Source: Lachnospiraceae bacterium
GTDB lineage: Bacteria > Bacillota > Clostridia > Lachnospirales > Lachnospiraceae
Direction of reading: 5' to 3'
NCBI GenBank assembly: GCA_024696945.1
Contig: JAILGF010000101.1
Location: 1 to 36,479 of the forward strand
Length of the DNA stretch: 36,479 nt
Shown: positions 8,453 through 16,390 of the stretch, piece by piece
Position numbering within the stretch: the first letter of the stretch is position 1
Layout of the letters: each line of letters begins with the position of its first letter
The notes under the pieces: model-generated
Told to the model about the DNA's origin: nothing
The model's input: only the letters and a program-made list of their open reading frames with translations
Database searches by the model: none
Made by a program: the position numbers and the translations under genes

Positions 8453-9346
8453 CTACTTCACCCATAAACTAGGAACAACCAAATCCGCATCGAAGCCTGA
8501 AAACTCTCTATCAATCTCATCAAAAATAATGTCTGGAATGTCTTTATCGAACGCTACCATATCTTCTTTCAACTGTTCCAAGGATCTTACCCCAAAAACG
8601 AGATGATTTACAGCTGTCTCTCTTTTTACATATCCTATAGCCAACTCGATACGAGAGTGTCCTGTTTCTTTACATAAGGCGTCAAGTTTCCTTAGAATCG
8701 GTTTTGCTTTTGATAAATGATCAGGGACTTCAGATTCTTCAAGGCGTATAAGACCTTTTATAAACGCAGTTCTTACATCTATATTGAACCCCGCATGCTT
8801 TCCTCTCGACAAAACGCCATTTTCCTTCATTCGATGATCAAAAATGCTATATGGAGCTTGAATACAATTGATATTAGTATTGTCAAAACATGCAAAAGCT
8901 TCATCCGGATAGTATACTGACACTCCTACCATTTTAGCCAATCCTTCTTTTTGCATTGCGCTCATTGCATCAAGTAACTCTGGTTTAAATGCATACCGAG
9001 AGCTATGAAAGTAATAAGCATCCACATAATCCGTATGTAATGTTTCCAATGATTTGTGAAGATTCTTTCGTATCACGTCGACATATTCTTCAGGTTTAAC
9101 TTCGTCCATTATATTTGGCAACATCTTTGTGCTGATATATAATTTATCACGTGGCACAGTTTTCATTGATAGAAACTTGCCTGTTATTTCTTCTGCTATC
9201 CCATATGCAGTTGCTGTATCAATTGCATCGATTCCGTTCTGAGTGGCATAATCTAAACAACCAATACAGTACTGTGGGTCTTTCTTCGGTGTATTAAAAA
9301 CACCGTAATCCATTCCAAACTGGACTGTTCCAAGACATAATTTCAC
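8453..9346 (-). CDS. Aldo/keto reductase
   Basis: A 297-residue NAD(P)H-dependent aldo/keto reductase (TIM barrel). The catalytic tetrad is visible: Asp43 and Tyr48 in AIDTATAYG, Lys74 in STKM and His114 in YFHSS. The GTG start at 9346 is preceded by CAGGAG at 8-base spacing and gives KLCLGTVQFGMDYG, the family's strand-1 motif. It ends directly before SpsF-like 1. It probably reduces a keto or aldehyde group of a sugar intermediate of the CMP-sugar module; the substrate cannot be deduced. IS66 remnant C separates it from the upstream SpsF-like 2, so any promoter for 9346-6351 would have to lie in or pass through that debris. Confidence 0.88.
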   Translation of the reverse strand: MKLCLGTVQFGMDYGVFNTPKKDPQYCIGCLDYATQNGIDAIDTATAYGIAEEITGKFLSMKTVPRDKLYISTKMLPNIMDEVKPEEYVDVIRKNLHKSLETLHTDYVDAYYFHSSRYAFKPELLDAMSAMQKEGLAKMVGVSVYYPDEAFACFDNTNINCIQAPYSIFDHRMKENGVLSRGKHAGFNIDVRTAFIKGLIRLEESEVPDHLSKAKPILRKLDALCKETGHSRIELAIGYVKRETAVNHLVFGVRSLEQLKEDMVAFDKDIPDIIFDEIDREFSGFDADLVVPSLWVK

Positions 9347-9509
9347 TTTTCTTCTCCTGTCATTTTAAAATATTATAATAAAAAGCTTTATCATCCAGAC
9401 TAACAATAACCGCAAGACTTTATACGCAAGTAGATGTCTAGGATACCAACTTATGAGATATTTTCTTTTGCATTCAAAATAATCTATGTGTTTAATGAGG
9501 TATTATTCA

Positions 9510-10026
9510 TGAGTGCAAATCAAAATCCACAATGCGAACCTAGTCAAATGGCTGGTACTATTTAAAGAGCATAAATCCAATGAGTGTACCATTTGCGATT
9601 GGTGCAAAAGAAATAATTACTTTACCCTCACTTTTTCTGTTGGAACAGCAAGGCAAAAAACATATGTAAATTCTACTCTATCCTATCGAGCAAAATCGTT
9701 CCTTTGCAACAGACAATTGTCCAGTCACAAAACTATAACCTATTTCACAACTAGTATCACACCAATGACATTTCTCTTACAATTGGAGATATTATTGTCC
9801 ATTTTAGCGAAAACGCATCAGACAAACGTTTTATCCCGATTATAGGCACACTCCGTAATGCTTAGGGATACATATCCGTAGTCATTTAAGGCCATTTACA
9901 TTGTCTAAGGATACGCCAATATGTGATACGGAATAGATTTCTTAGCCGCCGTCATTGAACGCAAATACAATGTCAATCTTTTCATGCCAAGCTGAAACAG
10001 CAATTATTTCTTCTTCCTTATTTTCT
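9510..10026 (+). mobile_element. IS66-family remnant C (tnpA-tnpB)
   Basis: A third IS66-type remnant. TnpA starts MSANQNPQCEPSQ at 9510, shifts frame near 9548 and continues WLVLFKEHKSN and ICDWCKRNN. Its end is seen near 9757-9850 as ISLTIGDIIVHFSENASD and IIGTLRNA. TnpB follows from about 9849: MLRDTYP, stop, SFKAIYIV, stop, GYANM, stop, YGIDFLAAVIERKYNVN, matching the TnpB N-terminus (YTDMRxGIDxLAA). At least five stops or frameshifts are present. It is cut off at 10026, exactly where the opposite-strand SpsF-like 2 gene ends, and tnpC is absent. The leader differs from remnants A and B, so it is probably a different lineage. The 163 bases to its left (9347-9509) show nothing recognisable. 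Confidence 0.75.
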
Positions 10027-10761
10027 TCACGATATCCCTTTACGCTTAATTCCTTCTACATATTCTTTAAGTTCAGGATTTTCATCAATATATTCAATTA
10101 CATCCCTACAACTAAAGTCTGGGTTAATTGTTGATAATCCGCAAATAATAGAATCAAGAAGCTTAAAGTCACCTATTTCATCGAGTGTTACTTCAATATC
10201 GGGTCGGTTCTCATATGATTCCGCTAACAAATTATAGCATTTGAATTCTTGTGGGTGTTGCGGAAAATAGATAGAAACATGCTCTCTATCAAGTATTGTC
10301 AAATCCTTCTTTGATATAATATCAAGTGCATCTGTTGAGAAAATTCTAATATCGAATCCATCAGGATATGTCCGTTCTGTAGAATTAGACACGTAATCGT
10401 AGTCATTCTCCTTATATATGTCAATCAACTCATCAATCTGTCTCCAGTCAATTAACGGGCAGTCGCCTGTTGTTTCTACAATAACATCTGCATCGAATCT
10501 TTTAGCAGCTTTTAGGACTCTATCTAACACATCATCTTCACTACCACGATAATAATGACATTGCAGTTTTTCGCAAAGTGTTACGATGAGATTGTCTTCA
10601 GAGTTTGTTGTAGTTGCAACCACAATATCATCAAGTCTCTTGCTTCGTCTCAATCTCTCTATCATATGTTCCAGCATTGGTTTGCCGCAAGACTCCATTA
10701 AAACTTTTCCTGGTAATCTGGAGGATGTCATCCGGGCTTCAATAGTTGCTATTATCTTCAT
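10027..10761 (-). CDS. SpsF-like cytidylyltransferase 2
   Basis: A 244-residue paralogue of the 7667-8443 protein, with IEARMTSSRLPGKVL at the N-terminus, GKPMLEHMIERL, GSEDDVLDRVL and ETTGDCPLID. The frame could extend to 10797, but ATG at 10761 follows TTGGAGAAAAAAGC and overlaps the stop of the upstream transferase-like gene as ATGA, so it is the likely start. It would make a CMP- (or similar) activated sugar. The only evidence of function is the family plus a neighbourhood of PseB/PseC-like and NeuB-like genes. The 3' end abuts IS66 debris, but the protein length looks normal for the family, so it may be intact. Confidence 0.85.
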   Translation of the reverse strand: MKIIATIEARMTSSRLPGKVLMESCGKPMLEHMIERLRRSKRLDDIVVATTTNSEDNLIVTLCEKLQCHYYRGSEDDVLDRVLKAAKRFDADVIVETTGDCPLIDWRQIDELIDIYKENDYDYVSNSTERTYPDGFDIRIFSTDALDIISKKDLTILDREHVSIYFPQHPQEFKCYNLLAESYENRPDIEVTLDEIGDFKLLDSIICGLSTINPDFSCRDVIEYIDENPELKEYVEGIKRKGIS

Positions 10762-11882
10762 GCTTTTTTCTCCAATTCTCTCTTGACTATTCCGCAAATA
10801 TTTTTAATTGCATTATTCTGAAACCGCAATCTTCTTGTCCCAAAATCCAAATCCATAAAATAAGATTTCATATTTCTTTCCAAATCCTCTTCAGTATAGC
10901 AAGGCAATAACAATCCTTTATCTGCCGCATAAAATGATTCTTTCTTTTTACTATTGATTTGAATAGATATCACCTTTTTTCCGGCAATCAATGCTTCATT
11001 AAGCAACATTGTAAAACTTCCAACCACCAAATCAGAGGACATTATTTCTATGATACTGCTACTATCCGAATCAACAACAGCTTCTATTGGCAATTGTGCA
11101 TTCTTAAGTCTTGCATTCCAATAGTTACGATCTTCCTTTGGGTGCGGTCGGATGATCAGAAAATAATCATAATATGAGTTGCAAGTCATAAGAACACTTT
11201 TTTCGAGCATATCAAATGTTGAACGCTCATCAAATCCCCAGGGGGGTATACCATTCTCGCTGTATTGACTCAGATTGTCCGATGCATATAGGATGATTTT
11301 TCTATTTCCCGCTCCTATGTTACACTTATATTTTTCTATACTTTCAGATTCAATCTGATCATAGTTCTGACGCAAAAACTCAAGATAAGGGTGGCCAGCC
11401 GCTTCTATTCTTTTTGATTCAACCCCAAGCTCCAGTAATTCATTCTTTGCAGAATCATCAGGCACAACAATATAGTCTGGAAGGATAGTAATATCATCCT
11501 TCGTAAACTTATGATGTGATAACATAGTGTAATCCGAAAACCTCACAATATAACCACACCATGCATCCAGAATACAAATTGTTTTTATGCCTTTTTCTCT
11601 TGCTATTCTCCATGTCAATCGCTCAACGAAGTCATCAGAAGATGTCCCTGTGATAATCAAATCAGGTTCCTCTGTTTGAATGACTTTTTTGATTTCGTAT
11701 TCCTCATTATCAATCGATTCAGAGGAATGTAACTGTCTGAACGATATCCCTTTCTCAAACAATAGATGTACCGATGGTCCTTTTGAATAATATGAGCAGG
11801 AGTACGTATCGCATAACTGCATATAAATAGGAATCAAACAGTTTGTTCCACCAGGGTCACAAGAAACAAATATTACCTTCAT
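10758..11882 (-). CDS. GT-B-like transferase with HP motif, possible CMP-sugar user
   Basis: A 374-residue soluble protein with a two-domain GT-B look. The N-terminal segment MKVIFVSCDPGGTN resembles NeuC/epimerase-like or capsular transferase starts. LIIRPHPKE (residues 242-250) and SDLVVGSFTMLLNEAL (283-298) resemble the HP and S/T motifs of bacterial sialyl-, poly-sialyl- and CDP-glycerol transferases. I do not recognise a named family. It may be a glycosyltransferase for the CMP-sugar made here, or a GT-B-fold hydrolase/epimerase standing in for PseG/NeuC. ATGA overlaps with genes on both sides show strict translational coupling in the module. Confidence 0.65.
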   Translation of the reverse strand: MKVIFVSCDPGGTNCLIPIYMQLCDTYSCSYYSKGPSVHLLFEKGISFRQLHSSESIDNEEYEIKKVIQTEEPDLIITGTSSDDFVERLTWRIAREKGIKTICILDAWCGYIVRFSDYTMLSHHKFTKDDITILPDYIVVPDDSAKNELLELGVESKRIEAAGHPYLEFLRQNYDQIESESIEKYKCNIGAGNRKIILYASDNLSQYSENGIPPWGFDERSTFDMLEKSVLMTCNSYYDYFLIIRPHPKEDRNYWNARLKNAQLPIEAVVDSDSSSIIEIMSSDLVVGSFTMLLNEALIAGKKVISIQINSKKKESFYAADKGLLLPCYTEEDLERNMKSYFMDLDFGTRRLRFQNNAIKNICGIVKRELEKKA

Positions 11883-12847
11883 AATACATTTTTAGCCAAG
11901 CAAGTATCTCTTATTTCGCAGCATATCTCGACAGTTTTTGCCGCATCATGGATACCACTTACTATTTCTCCATTTCCATTCAATACATCACATACGTTTT
12001 TATACAGCCCCCTCATGGCGCTGCTTCCATCTATCTGAACTTCTATATTTTTGATGTAATTTGTCTCGTCTCTATAAACTACAGAACTTCCTTTTTTATA
12101 ATATACTATCACATTTTTCTCTCCATCACAGTGTATTTTCCCGTTCTCAAAGAATAAATCAAAATCAAAAACAGTGATTTCTGTACATGGAATTGGGAAA
12201 AAGGCTACTGTAGCTTCGTCAATTTTCATTAAAAACTCAGCACTGGGATCATCCTTACTGTAATCCACTATGTTTCTCGTTACCGCTAATGGTTTCACTT
12301 CTTCAAACAAATAAAGAAAAAGGTTTATTAAATGAGAGCAGTTATGAAGCACACCTTTTCCGTAATAGCATGCACCGCATATTAATTTTCCTGCATCATG
12401 ATTAATCCAAGTTTTAAGATGTTGAAATTCGCTTATGAAACGCCTCGAATAATTTACAAAATATAACTTGGTATCTCTCTCGCAACGCTCTTCAAGCTCT
12501 CCTACTTTCTCCAAGCAGTCTGTTAAAGGCTTTTCTATTATCACCGCTTTAACATTGTTTTTCCCTGTAAACCTCTTCAAATAATCATAATGAAAAGCAT
12601 CCGGAACAGCAATGCAAATAACATCAGCATTTTCTTCAATATATTCTATTGATTCAATAACAACTGTACCCCATTTTTGTGCCGCTTCCAGCGCCTTATT
12701 CTTATCGTTGTCATAAAAGCCCAATAATTCCAATGATTCATTGTGTTTGATTGCTTTTGCATGGGTAAGAATGTTTTTATCTTTTACAATATCATATCCG
12801 CTTGCAATCTGTCCTGCTCCAATAACTGCTACTTTTAGTTTTTTCAT
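11879..12847 (-). CDS. Gfo/Idh/MocA-family sugar oxidoreductase
   Basis: A 322-residue NAD(P)-dependent oxidoreductase. The N-terminal Rossmann motif is VAVIGAGQIASG, and IIEKPLTDC carries the EKP motif with the catalytic/cofactor-contact Lys. It probably oxidises or reduces a sugar hydroxyl/keto group in the same pathway as the adjacent aminotransferases, since oxidation then transamination is a common way to install an amino group. Start ATG 12847 follows AGGTG; the stop overlaps the next gene as ATGA. The 42-base gap to the upstream DegT aminotransferase is the widest between intact neighbours from PseB to SpsF-like 2. Confidence 0.85.
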   Translation of the reverse strand: MKKLKVAVIGAGQIASGYDIVKDKNILTHAKAIKHNESLELLGFYDNDKNKALEAAQKWGTVVIESIEYIEENADVICIAVPDAFHYDYLKRFTGKNNVKAVIIEKPLTDCLEKVGELEERCERDTKLYFVNYSRRFISEFQHLKTWINHDAGKLICGACYYGKGVLHNCSHLINLFLYLFEEVKPLAVTRNIVDYSKDDPSAEFLMKIDEATVAFFPIPCTEITVFDFDLFFENGKIHCDGEKNVIVYYKKGSSVVYRDETNYIKNIEVQIDGSSAMRGLYKNVCDVLNGNGEIVSGIHDAAKTVEICCEIRDTCLAKNVL

Positions 12848-12889
12848 TGATTCAACACCTGCTATTGACTTTTCCTAAACCACCGTGGT

Positions 12890-14173
12890 TCATTCCTTTA
12901 TAGTTAGACCAATATCTTTTCTTTCCTCCCATATCTTATCTATTGCAGTAAAGAAATCATCAATATCATTTTCTTTAAAGGGATATCTGCATATATCTGC
13001 TGTCAGTAGTTTTTCATAGTGCATCGCTTCAACAACTGGGCACAATCCTTTCTTATAATCCTGAGTGGGCTTTTCGATAAACTTAAAAGGATATGTGGTC
13101 TGATTAAACACCCTCTTATGTTTGTAAAGATTCATCAAATATATTGGCTTCACATATCCAACTCCAAGCGGAAATCCTTCTTTCTCCATTGCCCGTGCAA
13201 AAGCGCCTCTACTTATTCCCCATTTTTCTGCATCAAATTGAATAGGATATACATAATAAGAATGGGTGTATCCTTTCGGAACATATGCAGCTTTTAATCC
13301 TATTCTTTCATTTAATCCCTTATCAATTTTTTGAGCAAGAATACGTCTTTCCGATAAAAAATGATCCAATTTCTTAAGTTGTTCAATTCCCACAGCTGCA
13401 TGCAGTTCACTCATTCTAATATTATTGCCAAGTACAACTGCTTCCATGTCATTTTCTTCGTCTAATGCTACTTCACCATGATTTCTTATAAGTTGACACA
13501 TTCTTGCCAACTCATCATTATTTGTGAGAATAATTCCCCCTTCTCCGCTGTGAATTATTTTATGATAATTCAGGCTGAATACACCGATATCAGCAATTGT
13601 TCCAGCTTCGGAACCGTTTATTGTAGCTCCCGGAGATTGAGCATTATCCTCAATCACGAAAAGGTTGTGTTTCTTTGCAATATCCATTATCCTTGGTAAG
13701 TTGCTTGGCAAGCCAAAGATGTTGACTGTCAGAATTGCCTTTGTATGGGGAGTAATCCATTTTTCGATTTCATCTGGATTTATCGTATATGTATCAGGAT
13801 CAATATCAACAAAAATCGGAACTGCACAATTCATCAATATGGCACTTGCTGATGCCACCATAGTATATGGCGAAACCAGCACTTCATCTCCGGGGCCAAT
13901 TCCACACGCAGCCACAGCTGTATGAAGCGCGGTTGTTGCAGAATTCACTGAGATAGCATGTTTTGAACCAAATCGCTTGCAAAAATCTTCCTCTATTTGT
14001 CTGACTCTTGGGCCTCCAAGAAATTGATCACCTGAATTAGCTAGAAAAGAAGACAAAACCCCTGATTTCATAACATCCAGAACCGCTTCACTTTCTTCTT
14101 TCCCCATTGTACTCATCCACGGGATAGGTTCCTCTCGTACAGGTTTCCCCCCTAATATTGCACATTTATTCAT
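12890..14173 (-). CDS. DegT/DnrJ/EryC1 sugar aminotransferase
   Basis: A 427-residue PLP-dependent sugar aminotransferase. PLP contacts are visible at Asp176 in VIEDNAQSPGA, with Schiff-base Lys205 in SLNYHKIIHSGEGG; the N-terminal half contains NSATTALHTAV. It aminates a keto-sugar nucleotide or related sugar. Start ATG 14173 is preceded by GGAGG and lies 8 bases inside the end of the PseC-like gene. A second DegT aminotransferase right after PseC, plus the class III enzyme, means three aminotransferases in one module, consistent with a multiply aminated product. Substrate is not deducible. Confidence 0.87.
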   Translation of the reverse strand: MNKCAILGGKPVREEPIPWMSTMGKEESEAVLDVMKSGVLSSFLANSGDQFLGGPRVRQIEEDFCKRFGSKHAISVNSATTALHTAVAACGIGPGDEVLVSPYTMVASASAILMNCAVPIFVDIDPDTYTINPDEIEKWITPHTKAILTVNIFGLPSNLPRIMDIAKKHNLFVIEDNAQSPGATINGSEAGTIADIGVFSLNYHKIIHSGEGGIILTNNDELARMCQLIRNHGEVALDEENDMEAVVLGNNIRMSELHAAVGIEQLKKLDHFLSERRILAQKIDKGLNERIGLKAAYVPKGYTHSYYVYPIQFDAEKWGISRGAFARAMEKEGFPLGVGYVKPIYLMNLYKHKRVFNQTTYPFKFIEKPTQDYKKGLCPVVEAMHYEKLLTADICRYPFKENDIDDFFTAIDKIWEERKDIGLTIKE

Positions 14174-15377
14174 TAGTATTTTCCTCCTTGATAGAGTAAT
14201 AATCTACAACTCTCTTCACAGCACAAATGACATCCTCCACATCCTGATCGCTCATTTTGGGATACAACGGGATGCTCATAATACCTTTATACATCTCCTC
14301 AGCATTTGGGCACAACCCCTTCTCATATCCAAGAAACTTATAATATGGGAACCAATAAACAGGAATATAGTGAATCTGGCACTGAATATTTTCAGCACTC
14401 ATGGCATCGAAGAATTCACGACGTGTACATTTCAATTTCTCGAGGTTAAGTTGAATGATATACAGATGACGACATGTATCAGATTCTGGGATTTCCTTCT
14501 GTACAATCAGTTCCGGAATCTGTAAAAAAGCCTCGTTATACCTTTTAACAATCTCCTGCCGACGACTTCTGAATTTATCAATCTTTCCAAGTTGAGAAGT
14601 AATTAAAGCTGCCTGAAAATCCGTAAGACGGTAGTTGTAGCCAAGACTGATTTGCTCATAATACCAAGGTCCCTCATGAGGTGCACCTTCCATCAAGTCT
14701 TCATCATGAGTAATACCGTGAGTGTGGGCAAGTACCAACTTCTTATACAGTTCTTCATCATTTGTAAGAATCGCTCCGCCCTCACCGCCAGTAACCGTCT
14801 TTACCGGATGAAAAGAGAAACAAGTCATATCTGCCAACGAGCCTACCTGCTGTCCGTTATACTTGGTAGCGATAGAATGAGCAGCATCCTCAATAAGTAT
14901 AAGACTATGCTCTTTGCAGATTTCACGAATCTTATCGATCTCAACAGCTTGTCCTGTAAAGTCCACAGCTATAACAGCCTTTGTATGCTCTGTGATATGA
15001 GAACGTATAGACTCTGGATCAATGTTGTAGGTTTCAGGATTGATATCTGCAAACACAGGTTTTGCACCGCAGTAAAGGACACAGTTCGCAGATGCCGCAA
15101 ATGTAATCGGTGTGGTTATCACTTCATCCCCAGGCCCAACTCCCGCTGCTATTGCCGCGCAATGAAGAGCTGATGTGCCAGAGTTTACCGCCACAGCATA
15201 CTTTGCTCCAGTAAACTCACAAAGGGTACGCTCAAGTTCATCCACTTTTGGACCACAGGTAAGATAATCCGAATGCAGTACATCAACGACAGCTTGAATA
15301 TCCGAATCGTCAATCCACTGACGTCCATAAAATATCCTTTTCTCTCTAACTGGCATTTTAGTAATGTAAGGCTCCAT
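14166..15377 (-). CDS. pseC: PseC-like UDP-4-keto-6-deoxy-sugar C4 aminotransferase
   Basis: A 403-residue DegT-family aminotransferase of the PseC type. It starts close to RIFYGRQWIDDSDI and contains SGTSALHCAA, TTPITFAASANC, Asp164 in LILIEDAAHS and PLP Lys193 in CFSFHPVKTVTGGEGG, all hallmarks of PseC. It converts the PseB product UDP-2-acetamido-2,6-dideoxy-L-arabino-hex-4-ulose to the 4-amino altrosamine. Immediate pairing with a PseB-like gene 14 bases upstream makes this assignment strong. In the textbook pathway PseH, PseG, PseI and PseF follow; none is clearly present, apart from SpsF-like enzymes and a NeuB-family stump further along. Confidence 0.87.
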   Translation of the reverse strand: MEPYITKMPVREKRIFYGRQWIDDSDIQAVVDVLHSDYLTCGPKVDELERTLCEFTGAKYAVAVNSGTSALHCAAIAAGVGPGDEVITTPITFAASANCVLYCGAKPVFADINPETYNIDPESIRSHITEHTKAVIAVDFTGQAVEIDKIREICKEHSLILIEDAAHSIATKYNGQQVGSLADMTCFSFHPVKTVTGGEGGAILTNDEELYKKLVLAHTHGITHDEDLMEGAPHEGPWYYEQISLGYNYRLTDFQAALITSQLGKIDKFRSRRQEIVKRYNEAFLQIPELIVQKEIPESDTCRHLYIIQLNLEKLKCTRREFFDAMSAENIQCQIHYIPVYWFPYYKFLGYEKGLCPNAEEMYKGIMSIPLYPKMSDQDVEDVICAVKRVVDYYSIKEENTNE

Positions 15378-15391
15378 ACGTTCACCTTTCC

Positions 15392-16390
15392 TTATTCATG
15401 ATGATCGAGGTCTGTCTTCAGTTTTGTTTTTATATCTTCAATACTCATCCATTCTTTATTTGTCCCTGAACTGTAAATGAACCCCGGTTCTACTAAGTGT
15501 CCACCCGGAATGATATAATCCTGATTCCACCAATTGTAATTTGGATAGATGATGTAATGCTTGTCATACTCATATGTTCTCATTGAATCCTCAGCTGGCA
15601 CCATAACCTCATGCAGTTTTTCACCTTCCCTTATTCCTACCTCCGGCATATCACACCCTGGTAGCATCGCCTGGGCAAGGTCCGTGATTTTAAAGCTTGG
15701 AATCTTTGAAATAAATGTTTCACCCCCTCGAGATTCTCCGAGGGCCTTTATTACAAGTTGTACACCTTCCTCTAAGCTGATCCAAAAACGTGTCATCCTA
15801 TAGTCGGTTATCGGAAGTTCCTTTCCGCCCTGATCAATGATGTTCTGAAAAAATGGAATAACTGATCCTCGGCTTCCTGCCACATTTCCATATCTTACAA
15901 CAGAAAATTTCGTTCCATTATCGCTAGAGTACGAATTTGCTGCCGCAAATAGTTTATCTGATACCATCTTAGTCGAACCATACAAATTAATTGGGCTTAC
16001 TGACTTGTCCGTACTCAATGCGACTACTTTTTCCACACCTGCATTGAGACAAGCATCAATTACATTACATGCACCGTTAATATTTGTCTTGATTGCTTCG
16101 ATTGGATTATATTCGCATGCTGGAACCTGCTTTAATGCAGCAGCATGAATTACATAATCCACCCCATTTAGAGCTCTCTGTAAACGATCTTTGTCTCTAA
16201 CATCACCGATGAAGAAGCGCAAAACATCGTCATGCTCTTTATATGCATTTTGCATATTGAACTGTTTGAATTCATCTCTAGAAAAAATTATTATTTTCTT
16301 GGCCCGATAATGTTGGAGAACATAATCCACAAAATGATGTCCAAATGAACCTGTTCCTCCAGTTATAAGAATCGACTTGTTGTTAAGCAT
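15392..16390 (-). CDS. pseB: PseB-like UDP-GlcNAc 4,6-dehydratase (inverting)
   Basis: A 332-residue soluble SDR with ILITGGTGSFG at the N-terminus, the AALKQVPACEYNP segment, Asp128-Lys129 in STDKS and Tyr137-x3-Lys141 in YGSTK. The DK pair with SFG and the lack of membrane helices mark the inverting PseB/FlaA1 type rather than the membrane PglF/CapD type. It makes UDP-2-acetamido-2,6-dideoxy-beta-L-arabino-4-hexulose from UDP-GlcNAc. Start ATG 16390 follows GGAGGAAGAAAACA and lies 28 bases inside the preceding gene. It begins the nucleotide-sugar module. Confidence 0.9.
   Translation of the reverse strand: MLNNKSILITGGTGSFGHHFVDYVLQHYRAKKIIIFSRDEFKQFNMQNAYKEHDDVLRFFIGDVRDKDRLQRALNGVDYVIHAAALKQVPACEYNPIEAIKTNINGACNVIDACLNAGVEKVVALSTDKSVSPINLYGSTKMVSDKLFAAANSYSSDNGTKFSVVRYGNVAGSRGSVIPFFQNIIDQGGKELPITDYRMTRFWISLEEGVQLVIKALGESRGGETFISKIPSFKITDLAQAMLPGCDMPEVGIREGEKLHEVMVPAEDSMRTYEYDKHYIIYPNYNWWNQDYIIPGGHLVEPGFIYSSGTNKEWMSIEDIKTKLKTDLDHHE

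Noticed and set aside
15185-15385. Additional frames overlapping PseC and other long genes on either strand
   Set aside because: They lie wholly inside well-supported genes, lack ribosome-binding sites and show no family resemblance.
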